Assembly: GCA_947427325.1 (NCBI GenBank)
Contig: CANEHP010000014.1
Location: 1-22,447 of the forward strand
Reading direction: 5' to 3'
DNA: 22,447 bases
Origin: an uncultured Clostridia bacterium
GTDB lineage: Bacteria; Bacillota; Clostridia; Oscillospirales; Ruminococcaceae
Every line of letters starts with the position of its first letter. Position 1 is the stretch's first letter. The position numbers and the translations under genes were made by a program. Below are positions 16,043-21,720 of the stretch, piece after piece. Below the pieces are notes generated by a model. It was given only the letters and a program-made list of their open reading frames with translations. It made no database searches and was not told the origin of the DNA.

Positions 16043-16071
16043 AAGGCAGCACCCAACTGGGGCGCTGCCTT
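16043..16071 (-). terminator. Hairpin between late promoter and VRR-NUC gene
   Basis: AAGGCAGC and GCTGCCTT form a perfect 8-bp outer stem with inner CCC/GGG pairs. On the minus strand it is followed by GTATTTTATC, a weak T tract. It lies in the leader of a transcript from the promoter at 16093-16135, so it could attenuate or process that RNA. Confidence 0.5.
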
Positions 16072-16092
16072 CTCGCATATTTCGATGTTTTA

Positions 16093-16135
16093 AGTATAAC
16101 ACATTATCGTCCATACAAAACGGACATTTCGGACA
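16093..16135 (-). promoter_or_regulatory. Putative activator-dependent late promoter A
   Basis: On the minus strand three boxes at exact 9-base spacing (TGTCC, TGTCC, TGTAT) end 14 bases before an extended -10 (TGTTATACT). No consensus -35 is present. Geometry is identical to promoter B at 17402-17444, including 37 bases from the first box to the -10. It would drive the nuclease, terminase and structural genes. Confidence 0.65.
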
Positions 16136-16203
16136 AATTTTAGAAGAATGATACACAAAATCCCATAATTGTAATTGTTAAAATATAACAAATATCGTTA
16201 TAT

Positions 16204-16932
16204 TTAATCATCGCCCAAATACTCTACTTCGGTCTCAAAGCTTGCCCTTTGCCGCACAAGCTCGTCATAACGCTTTTTGTCGTATTTGTACTCAGACAGA
16301 TCCTTTAAGATTGCAAACACCTCCTGCTCAATAATTTTTTGTGCTTCTGCCGGCTCAGAGGCAGCAGCGCATTTTGTTGCACACCTTCCCGCCAAAGCTA
16401 TAAGCGACCCTCTTACATAATACAGCAGTTCGGCGGTCATTGCCTGTACATCTTCCGATCTGTGCATTTTCCCCTGAAATTCCTTAGCCTCAAGCTCGGC
16501 AATGAGCGCCTTTGATTCCTTCAGCTTGGCTTCCGCTTCCTTTCGGCGCAGTTCAATCACCGAAGCGTCCGTATCAGGCTTTTTAACTCTCCCCTCCAGC
16601 ATAGCGCAATAAGCCTTTATCGTTTCAAACAGGTTGTACAAGGATCCGTGATTGGTTTTGGTCTTATGTATAACCCCCTGCGATGTAAGCTGCCCGATCC
16701 ACTGATTTGTCTTTCCCGTAGCAGCGCAAATGTCAGCCGTTTTCACATAGATGGGTGTTCCGGCATTTAAAGAAAAAATAACCTCGCCCGCCCCATCAGC
16801 AGGTGTAACCGTTTTTGAGGCAGCCTCTGCTGTGGTAATTTGCTTTTTTCCGCTTACTTTTTTCTGCGTGGTTTTCTCCTTTTTACTTTCCGAGACGGCT
16901 TTCCGTGCACCGCTTGTCTTTCTTACTGCCAT
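16204..16932 (-). CDS. Terminase small subunit (Nu1-like)
   Basis: A 242-aa DNA-recognition partner of the large terminase. A Lys/Thr/Ala-rich disordered N-terminus (1-50) precedes a winged-helix-like DNA-binding region (PIYVKTADICAATGKTNQWI then GQLTSQGVIHKTKT). A long coiled coil follows (VIELRRKEAEAKLKESKALI) and a helical C-terminus likely to contact GpA. This domain order resembles lambda Nu1, though the protein is longer (Nu1 about 181 aa). The ribosome binding site is G-rich (AGGGGGGAAAT). It ends 69 bases before the late promoter A boxes. Confidence 0.85.
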   Translation of the reverse strand: MAVRKTSGARKAVSESKKEKTTQKKVSGKKQITTAEAASKTVTPADGAGEVIFSLNAGTPIYVKTADICAATGKTNQWIGQLTSQGVIHKTKTNHGSLYNLFETIKAYCAMLEGRVKKPDTDASVIELRRKEAEAKLKESKALIAELEAKEFQGKMHRSEDVQAMTAELLYYVRGSLIALAGRCATKCAAASEPAEAQKIIEQEVFAILKDLSEYKYDKKRYDELVRQRASFETEVEYLGDD

Positions 16933-17145
16933 ATTTCCCCCCTATCCCCCTTCAAAATAAATTTCAATTAAAGTACCCCCTTTTTTTGCCCTGTCACTGC
17001 GCACAATTTGGGGTCGTCGAGCCCGCAGGGACCCCACTGCCCCGCTCACAGTACCTTTTAGTGCGCTAAAGTGTCGGCTTGTCTGCTTTAATAGCAGATT
17101 GAGGAATTGCAGAGCCGTTAGGCTCTGCACTCAAAGTGTTTTGTT
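16933..17145. other. Non-coding GC-rich region before small terminase; candidate cos region
   Basis: 213 bases without a convincing gene. Two hairpins are visible: GGGGTC...GACCCC (17010-17035) and a perfect GCAGAGCC-GTTA-GGCTCTGC (17109-17128). In lambda-type phages with GpA terminases the cos site lies just before the small-terminase gene, so this is the natural place to look. A 62-codon minus-strand reading (16942-17130) has low-complexity content and I do not accept it as a gene. Confidence 0.35.
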
Positions 17146-17329
17146 TTAATTGTATTCTTTTACTAAGACAGCGAGTGCGATTTCTGTGTCTTTATCCGTT
17201 GGTGCGATATCAAGCTCTCTGTCGTAGTTATAAACTGTCTTTCCGTCACGCTGTACAGCAGTGAGATATTCTTTTACCGACGACATTGTAATCGCTTACA
17301 ATCCGTCGTTTTGCAGTTGTTTTTTGCAT
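17146..17329 (-). pseudogene. Small phage protein, probably frameshifted (or two overlapping tiny ORFs)
   Basis: From ATG 17329, behind a strong AAGGAGG, the frame reads MQKTTAKRRIVSDYNVVGK and then stops at 17246. One base over, a second frame reads VKEYLTAVQRDGKTVYNYD and continues to ALAVLVKEYN and TAA at 17146. Dropping one A from an AAAA run at the junction joins them into one plausible 60-aa protein. Alternatively the second frame starts on its own ATG at 17286 (46 aa), which has no good ribosome binding site, with the first as a leader peptide. I do not recognise the family. The region is first in the transcript of promoter B and its ribosome binding site lies in a hairpin. Confidence 0.6.
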
Positions 17330-17336
17330 AAAAAAC

Positions 17337-17374
17337 CTCCTTAATTAAGCCTTTGTTGTAGGCAAATTAAGGAG
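17337..17374 (-). promoter_or_regulatory. Hairpin sequestering a ribosome binding site
   Basis: In RNA sense CTCCTTAATT pairs with AATTAAGGAG, and GCCT with AGGC inside. The right arm contains most of the AAGGAGG used by the ATG at 17329. Both arms lie downstream of the predicted start of the promoter B transcript, so translation would be masked unless the stem opens. Confidence 0.6.
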
Positions 17375-17401
17375 TGTATGTGAGATTAGAATTACAGTTT
17401 T

Positions 17402-17444
17402 ATATTACCACATCATGGCAGGGACAAACAGGACATTTAGGACA
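17402..17444 (-). promoter_or_regulatory. Putative activator-dependent late promoter B
   Basis: Three perfect TGTCC boxes at 9-base spacing (17444, 17435 and 17426 going down) stand 14 bases before an extended -10 (TGGTAATAT). Spacing is identical to promoter A and the downstream AAAAC is shared. It would start the packaging operon (small gene, small terminase) and diverges from the plus-strand promoter at 17481. Confidence 0.68.
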
Positions 17445-17480
17445 AATTAAAAAAAATTGATAATTTTTTTGAAAAAAAGC

Positions 17481-17509
17481 TTGACAAGCACGTTAAAACG
17501 TGCTACAAT
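17481..17509 (+). promoter_or_regulatory. Strong promoter with palindromic operator in the spacer
   Basis: Consensus TTGACA and TACAAT separated by exactly 17 bases. The spacer and first -10 base form AGCACGTT-AA-AACGTGCT, a perfect 8-2-8 inverted repeat (17487-17504). A repressor bound there would block polymerase. It drives the two small membrane peptides and the XRE regulator, which is the obvious candidate repressor. Confidence 0.85.
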
Positions 17510-17535
17510 ATAATTGTAGAAAGGAGGTGGTTAAA

Positions 17536-17661
17536 TTGAGAGACAAAATAAAAGAGCTTACCGAAACGCTCAAACAAGTCGATAAGCTCTTGACCCAAAT
17601 CTTAAAGTTGATTATCACAATCGGCACGATTTGGGCGGTAATCAAAGGAACGTTCTTCTAA
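17536..17661 (+). CDS. 41-aa small membrane peptide 1
   Basis: Starts TTG at 17536 after AAGGAGGTGGTTAAA. The first 20 residues are charged and amphipathic (MRDKIKELTETLKQVDKLLT). A single membrane-spanning stretch follows (ILKLIITIGTIWAVIKG) and a short tail ending TFF. It is the first gene of the plus-strand unit under the operator-controlled promoter. I do not recognise a family. Shape and setting recall small hydrophobic toxins or superinfection-exclusion peptides of prophages, but that is only inference. Confidence 0.72.
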   Translation: MRDKIKELTETLKQVDKLLTQILKLIITIGTIWAVIKGTFF

Positions 17662-17670
17662 AACGTTCGG

Positions 17671-17711
17671 CTTTCAAAAAAGGGGGCGGCAACCGCCTCC
17701 TTGATTGAAAG
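17671..17711 (+). promoter_or_regulatory. Long stable hairpin between the two micropeptide genes
   Basis: CTTTCAA...TTGAAAG encloses GGGGGCGG-CAA-CCGCCTCC, nearly 19 bp of stem with a triloop. No T-run follows, so it is not a standard terminator. It could adjust the relative yields of the two peptides, block translation or mark an RNA 3' end. Confidence 0.55.
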
Positions 17712-17742
17712 TATAGCATATTAAAGAAAGGAAGTCAAGGAA

Positions 17743-17838
17743 ATGAAAGATATTTTTAAGCTTTTCGGAACGATTTTAAGTATTTTGATGTCATTGCTTT
17801 CAATCTCATTTTTAATTTGGTTTTTCTTTATAAAGTAA
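17743..17838 (+). CDS. 31-aa hydrophobic micropeptide 2
   Basis: ATG at 17743 follows AAAGGAAGTCAAGGAA. The product is one membrane helix with positive ends (MKDIFKLFGTILSILMSLLS then ISFLIWFFFIK). No family is recognised. It ends 18 bases before the XRE regulator gene, within the same transcription unit. Tiny single-helix peptides beside a regulator fit toxin, holin-like or signalling roles equally well. Confidence 0.62.
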   Translation: MKDIFKLFGTILSILMSLLSISFLIWFFFIK

Positions 17839-17856
17839 AATAGCGGGGGCGGAATA

Positions 17857-18054
17857 ATGTTTTTGTATATAAAACTATACAGACAAAAGGCAGGGATATC
17901 AGTGCCAAAGATGGTAGAGCTTACAGGATTGTCCCGACGGACAATTCAGGATTTGGAAAATCGGGGGGACTGTCTTGTCTCCAACGCACAAAAAATTGCA
18001 GATGTTTTAGGTCTTAAAATTGATGATCTGTTTTCACCACCTAAAAATGATTAG
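17857..18054 (+). CDS. Small XRE-family HTH transcription regulator
   Basis: A 65-aa protein consisting of a single Cro/C1-type helix-turn-helix. It reads IKLYRQKAGISVPKMVELTG then LSRRTIQDLENRG, the typical recognition-helix region, and NAQKIADVLGLKIDDLFSP, the standard last helix of this fold. It has no second domain, so it is Cro-like rather than a full CI repressor. It is last in the plus-strand unit and is followed by a clear terminator. It probably controls its own promoter through the AGCACGTT inverted repeat; this is inference. Confidence 0.88.
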   Translation: MFLYIKLYRQKAGISVPKMVELTGLSRRTIQDLENRGDCLVSNAQKIADVLGLKIDDLFSPPKND

Positions 18055-18061
18055 CTTATCT

Positions 18062-18102
18062 GCTGCTGTGCTTAAAGTGAGCACAGCAGCACTTTTCTTT
18101 TC
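18062..18102 (+). terminator. Intrinsic terminator of the plus-strand unit
   Basis: A perfect 11-bp stem GCTGCTGTGCT / AGCACAGCAGC with loop TAAAGTG, followed by ACTTTTCTTTTC. It lies 7 bases after the regulator stop and insulates the unit from the convergent minus-strand gene ending at 18140. Confidence 0.9.
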
Positions 18103-18139
18103 AAATGATGTTTGCTCAGCATTAGCTACCGTTATTTTT

Positions 18140-18547
18140 TCATCCGTTAGGATGGCTTTCTACATATCGCCGATAAATTTTTTGAACACTTTCATCGCTG
18201 TTTTTGCCGCCGAAAACTATTGCAATCTTTCGCCATGTTTTCTGATCATACACGCGCATCTCAAATATCATTTTTGTGCGTAGGTCGGCAATGCTGTTTA
18301 TGTAGCATTCAATTCGTTTTATTTGTGCTTCGTCGGATTTTATCCTCTCCTCATACTCTTCCTTTTTTGTGATATTTTCAATATAAGCGTTCTCGGTAGA
18401 ATTATGCCGAGTTGGGCTTTTTGAAATTCCATTTGAGTCATAGGAAGGAGATTTAATGAAGAATGTGTTTATTTCCCGTATTTTTTCTCTGCACCTTTTG
18501 ATGTCAGCAATTAATGCAGGGTAGTTTTTTAGCTCAGCAAATGTCAT
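18140..18547 (-). CDS. ArpU/DUF1492-like late transcription regulator
   Basis: A 135-aa protein with a helical coiled N-terminal part (LIADIKRCREKIREINTFF) and a C-terminal sigma-region-4-like helix-turn-helix (DLRTKMIFEMRVYDQKTWRK then IAIVFGGKNSDESVQKIYRR). Proteins of this type (ArpU, RinA, DUF1492) lie just before the small terminase in Firmicute phages and switch on late genes. The two boxed promoters at 16093 and 17402 are the likely targets. GAGG stands before the ATG. Confidence 0.82.
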   Translation of the reverse strand: MTFAELKNYPALIADIKRCREKIREINTFFIKSPSYDSNGISKSPTRHNSTENAYIENITKKEEYEERIKSDEAQIKRIECYINSIADLRTKMIFEMRVYDQKTWRKIAIVFGGKNSDESVQKIYRRYVESHPNG

Positions 18548-18548
18548 T

Positions 18549-18686
18549 TTATTTATCCTCAGTCTGAATTACAAGTTTTTTGGCGTTTAAAAAATCTTCC
18601 ATTTTCTTTGCACTGCCGGAAAAGGCTATTGCCGATTCGTTTAGTCTGATCCCAACTCAATTTAATTCTGATGACAGTTTTTCCAT
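18549..18686 (-). pseudogene. Small ORF with an in-frame TGA
   Basis: ATG 18686 follows directly on the upstream stop (TAAATG). The frame reads MEKLSSELN, then TGA (18657-18659), then in the same frame VGIRLNESAIAFSGSAKKME continuing to TEDK and TAA at 18549. The part after TGA is protein-like and ends just before the ArpU-like gene. A single substitution explains it. The original product would be 45 aa, unknown function. Confidence 0.6.
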
Positions 18687-18950
18687 TTAGCATTCTATGC
18701 AAATTGGTGGTTCTACTGTCATCAAATCTGAGGTGTGGGTGTTGCGGAACTTGCGGTCTAATTTCTTTTTGCGGAAATTGTCCCGCTCTCGTTCTATTGC
18801 TTTGATTGCGTCTGCCACTCCGACTTCTGCTCCTACTGTTGCTCCTAAATTGAGCACTGCTTGGATCTTCTCTTCTATATAGTCAAGTTTGCTTTCAACT
18901 GCAACATTTACCGCCACTTGTACAAGTTTTTCAATTGCTGCATTAGTCAT
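18687..18950 (-). CDS. Hypothetical 87-aa phage protein
   Basis: I do not recognise it. The N-terminal half is helical (MTNAAIEKLVQVAVNVAVES then KLDYIEEKIQAVLNLG). A basic stretch follows (ERERDNFRKKKLDRKFRN), and it ends CIEC. A good ribosome binding site (AAAAGGAGGCAAAAG) precedes ATG 18950, which overlaps the end of the upstream ORF fragment. It is part of the cluster leading to the late regulator. Confidence 0.75.
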   Translation of the reverse strand: MTNAAIEKLVQVAVNVAVESKLDYIEEKIQAVLNLGATVGAEVGVADAIKAIERERDNFRKKKLDRKFRNTHTSDLMTVEPPICIEC

Positions 18951-19131
18951 CTTTTGCCTCCTTTTTGCTGTTCCATTCTTTCATCATCACCGTGATCTGT
19001 TCTTGCGGTAATGGTATAATTCCTACGGCTTCTGCGTCTGTCTTAACTCGGTCTATAAGCTTTGACATCTGCATGATGTCATAAGCATTCGAACCGTGAT
19101 ATGCAAAGGAAATCCCGCATATCGTTTCTGC
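18943..19131 (-). pseudogene. ORF fragment lacking a start codon
   Basis: A 62-codon open frame reads AETICGISFAYHGSNAYDIM then QMSKLIDRVKTDAEAVGIIP and ends KKEAKDD. A ribosome binding site AGGAGG (19145-19150) lies at working distance, but where a start codon should be there is TAG TAG. The first internal ATG is at 19074 (43 aa, lacking the N-terminal third). The gene probably lost its start, or was joined to the HNH gene by a deletion. The family is unknown. Confidence 0.5.
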
Positions 19132-19338
19132 CTACTACGTCAAACCTCCTATGGCAATCAATGCAAAGTCTTAGGAAGTTTCGGAGCACTCCCTTGCCTC
19201 CGTGCACCCTGCTAATGAAATTTGCCAGTTCAATAGGCTTGTCCGTTCTTCCGCAATAAACACATCGGTGTCCGTCATGGTCGTAAACAGTTTCTCTGAT
19301 TTCACTGTCTATATCGGTATTCTTTTTTGCTCACTCAT
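19079..19338 (-). pseudogene. HNH endonuclease, frameshifted and probably truncated
   Basis: ATG 19338 opens MSEQK, then hits TAG. One additional A in the A6 run would continue into NTDIDSEIRETVYDHDGHRC then VYCGRTDKPIELANF, HGGKGVLRNFLRLCIDCHRR. The CVYC and CIDC pairs are the zinc-binding cysteines of HNH nucleases, with H and N between them. The frame stops at TGA 19079 soon after the second CxxC, shorter than usual. Phage HNH proteins near terminases help packaging. The ATG overlaps the stop of the upstream gene by 8 bases. Confidence 0.75.
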
Positions 19339-20071
19339 AGTAGGTATCCCAATCCTGTGACATATCCCGCCCTAAGTATTCCATTTGTACAATGTCGCCC
19401 TCGAACCCCTCAATAACTTCTATGCTGCCATACTCATAAACAGCGGGGTTGATTGTCTCTTCGTCTATAACAAACTCCATCAGGTTTCCAACTTTCTTTC
19501 CGCTGTAATCGGTACAAGGCATATACATACACTTGCTATCACAGTCGCCGTCCCACTTGCCGTCACCCAAAATAGCGGTAAAGGTGTTCCCGCTACTTAA
19601 AACGACTTTGAAACGGTCTCCTATTGAGGTGCTGTAATAGCTTCCCAAGGCTACAATATAGTCGTTGTTAAATCGTCTAAGCCCGTTCTGATCCGTCCAC
19701 GCCGCCTGTTGTAGGCGATAATGCGGGGTATATGGCAGATTGTATGAGCGGTAGTCGATAAAGAATTTGATGTGTGTACTTATTGACGGTAAAACACGAA
19801 GCAGGGTTTCGCTCTCTATCTCAATTTTTGGGGTTGACTCTGAAACAGCACTTGGTTCTTCCATTGTCTTTGGTGTGCATTCAAATAGGCTCAAAATCTC
19901 GCTTTCAAGAGGCGCTTGCTCAATATGGGTATAACTTGTCGCTTCTGCAGAAAAAATTATTTCTGGGACATTCTGATAAAAGCAGGGAACTGTCAAAAGG
20001 TTAATTGCTCCAATGCTTACGAATGTTAAAGCGGCGGCAGAAATTGGCTGAATTATTTTGGCTTTCTTCAT
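19331..20071 (-). CDS. Secreted or membrane-anchored phage protein of unknown function
   Basis: 246 aa. Residues about 7-30 are a signal or anchor helix (IIQPISAAALTFVSIGAINL) after KK. A Glu/Ser/Thr-rich linker (about 45-95) leads to a conserved-looking domain with the segments YRLQQAAWTDQNGLRRF and YIVALGSYYSTSIGDRF, then GDGKWDGDCDSKCMYMPCTD. The beta-rich pattern with GDRF, GDG and late Cys/Asp residues suggests a small barrel, perhaps related to 3D/RlpA-type domains; this is uncertain. It lies between a DNA methyltransferase and the HNH gene, an unusual place for an exported protein. Confidence 0.75.
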   Translation of the reverse strand: MKKAKIIQPISAAALTFVSIGAINLLTVPCFYQNVPEIIFSAEATSYTHIEQAPLESEILSLFECTPKTMEEPSAVSESTPKIEIESETLLRVLPSISTHIKFFIDYRSYNLPYTPHYRLQQAAWTDQNGLRRFNNDYIVALGSYYSTSIGDRFKVVLSSGNTFTAILGDGKWDGDCDSKCMYMPCTDYSGKKVGNLMEFVIDEETINPAVYEYGSIEVIEGFEGDIVQMEYLGRDMSQDWDTYYE

Positions 20072-20133
20072 TTTATGTCATCTTCCTCCTTATTGTTTCC
20101 AAACATCGTATGCTTTTGCGGTCATACCCAACA

Positions 20134-21702
20134 TCACATTGCCTCCCGTAACTCTCTCATACTTTCATATCTCTTGCCACACATCTCCAGCAAATTAGCT
20201 CTGACAAGAGCTTCGGCGAACGGCGGCGGGACAGCGTTACCGCACCTCGCTACCTGCTGTGTTCTCGGATAGCGGTTTCCTTTATAGTCGTGATCTATAA
20301 TGTAATCGGCAGGAAAGCCTTGTGCAAGATACAACTCCCTTGGTTCGAGCATTCGCATACCAATGTCTGCAATAAAATACTGCTCTCCGTTTATCTCCAA
20401 CAGCAGAACTTCATCATCTGCCATATCATAACCGCAGTATTTGTTAAGCAGGGCACGCACCTTCTCCCAATGACCGAGATTGATACTGTACGCATACTTT
20501 ACAATCCTTGTTCGGATTTTTGCAAAATGACTGCCGCTTGTGCATTCCGTAGGCAACGGCTCTGTAAGTGACTTGCAGTCCATATTGTTTCTTAAAACGC
20601 ACAAATGGCTTTCAACAAGCGCATTTCGCTCTTTAACCGTAATCGTATGTAGCGGGTCATTAACACTGCTGTAACTATCACCACTGTAATACTTGACGAT
20701 ATGAGCGGAAGTAAGTGCATATCTATCCGACATATCTACAGTCATAATTGGCTTGTCAAGGCTTTGTCCTCTTACCTCCGAGTCACTTTGCTCTGAATGG
20801 TACTGTATCAGATAAGCCGCCATTAAAGCATTGTGATCTATTGCTGTAACTGTTCCCAAAGGTTCGGCAATTGTAGTTGTAGATAAATGATCGTGGGCAC
20901 TTTCGGGAGGGTTATCAAATTTATAATTTATGATAAACGGTTTATCCGCTTTTATTGTAAACTTATCCAGTCCTTTTACAATCCGCCTTAATGTATTGTC
21001 TACAAGCGGTTTGTTCCTCTCAAAAATGGACTTGCATGGAATAAGCCAATCAATGCACTCCGCTGCGGTTCGGTAAGGCAAGAGATTTTTGCCCTTGCCG
21101 TGTGTAGGCTTCGGAAACACTATCGGGTAACCGTCACACCGTGCAATAAGGAAAAACCTTTTACGAATAGTAGGCGCACCGTAATCACAAGCCTTAAGCT
21201 CCCGCCAATCTACATCATAGCCTTTCTGCCGAAACTGATATACAAAGCTCCTAAACGTCTCACCTATATATCTTTTATCGGGTTTCCCATCTTTTCCAAG
21301 CCTTCCCCAAGTCACAAACTCGGGAACATTTTCAAGAATAATCACACGAGGTCTTACAGTAGCCGCCCATCTAAGAGCTATCCAGGCAAGTCCCCTGACA
21401 TTTTTGTCAACAGGCTTGCCGCCTTTTGCCCTTGAAAAGTGTTTACAGTCGGGAGACAGCCACATCAAGCCGACTGAACGTTCGGCGCATATTTCGGTGG
21501 GATTTACATCCCAAACGCTTTCACAGTAATGCTTTGTATATGGGTGGTTGGTTTGGTGCATAAGGATAGCATAAGGATCGTGGTTTATTGCAATATCAAT
21601 AGGTCTTCCTGTTGCAAGTTCTATGCCTGTGGAAGCTCCGCCACCTCCTGCAAAATTATCTACGATCAGTTCATCAAAGAGCGCAGATTGTATGTAGTTC
21701 AT
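20134..21702 (-). CDS. C5 cytosine DNA methyltransferase
   Basis: A 522-aa enzyme that methylates cytosine in DNA using SAM. Motif I is DNFAGGGGASTGIE (about 15-28). The catalytic Cys lies at about 86 in WLSPDCKHFS, the phage variant of the usual PPCQ. Motif VI is ENVPEF (124-129) and motif VIII RKRFFLIAR. The target-recognition region is long, with repeated Asp/Ser/His segments (about 260-400), and motif X is GNAVPPPFAEALV. No endonuclease partner is visible, so it probably protects phage DNA from host restriction. The start MNYIQSALFDE has GAAGG before it. Confidence 0.93.
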   Translation of the reverse strand: MNYIQSALFDELIVDNFAGGGGASTGIELATGRPIDIAINHDPYAILMHQTNHPYTKHYCESVWDVNPTEICAERSVGLMWLSPDCKHFSRAKGGKPVDKNVRGLAWIALRWAATVRPRVIILENVPEFVTWGRLGKDGKPDKRYIGETFRSFVYQFRQKGYDVDWRELKACDYGAPTIRKRFFLIARCDGYPIVFPKPTHGKGKNLLPYRTAAECIDWLIPCKSIFERNKPLVDNTLRRIVKGLDKFTIKADKPFIINYKFDNPPESAHDHLSTTTIAEPLGTVTAIDHNALMAAYLIQYHSEQSDSEVRGQSLDKPIMTVDMSDRYALTSAHIVKYYSGDSYSSVNDPLHTITVKERNALVESHLCVLRNNMDCKSLTEPLPTECTSGSHFAKIRTRIVKYAYSINLGHWEKVRALLNKYCGYDMADDEVLLLEINGEQYFIADIGMRMLEPRELYLAQGFPADYIIDHDYKGNRYPRTQQVARCGNAVPPPFAEALVRANLLEMCGKRYESMRELREAM

Positions 21703-21720
21703 TGTGAAACCTTCTTTCTG

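Noticed and set aside
17010..17128. CRISPR or tRNA-like structures in the GC-rich region
   Set aside because: Only two unrelated hairpins; no repeat-spacer pattern and no cloverleaf or tRNA motifs.
16942..17130. 62-codon minus-strand ORF before the small terminase
   Set aside because: Low-complexity content, crosses the hairpins and has no ribosome binding site; the region is better seen as non-coding.
20075..20133. 14-codon ORF (MLGMTAKAYDVWKQ) between the C5 methyltransferase and the secreted protein
   Set aside because: No ribosome binding site of its own and too short to judge; probably chance in a short spacer.
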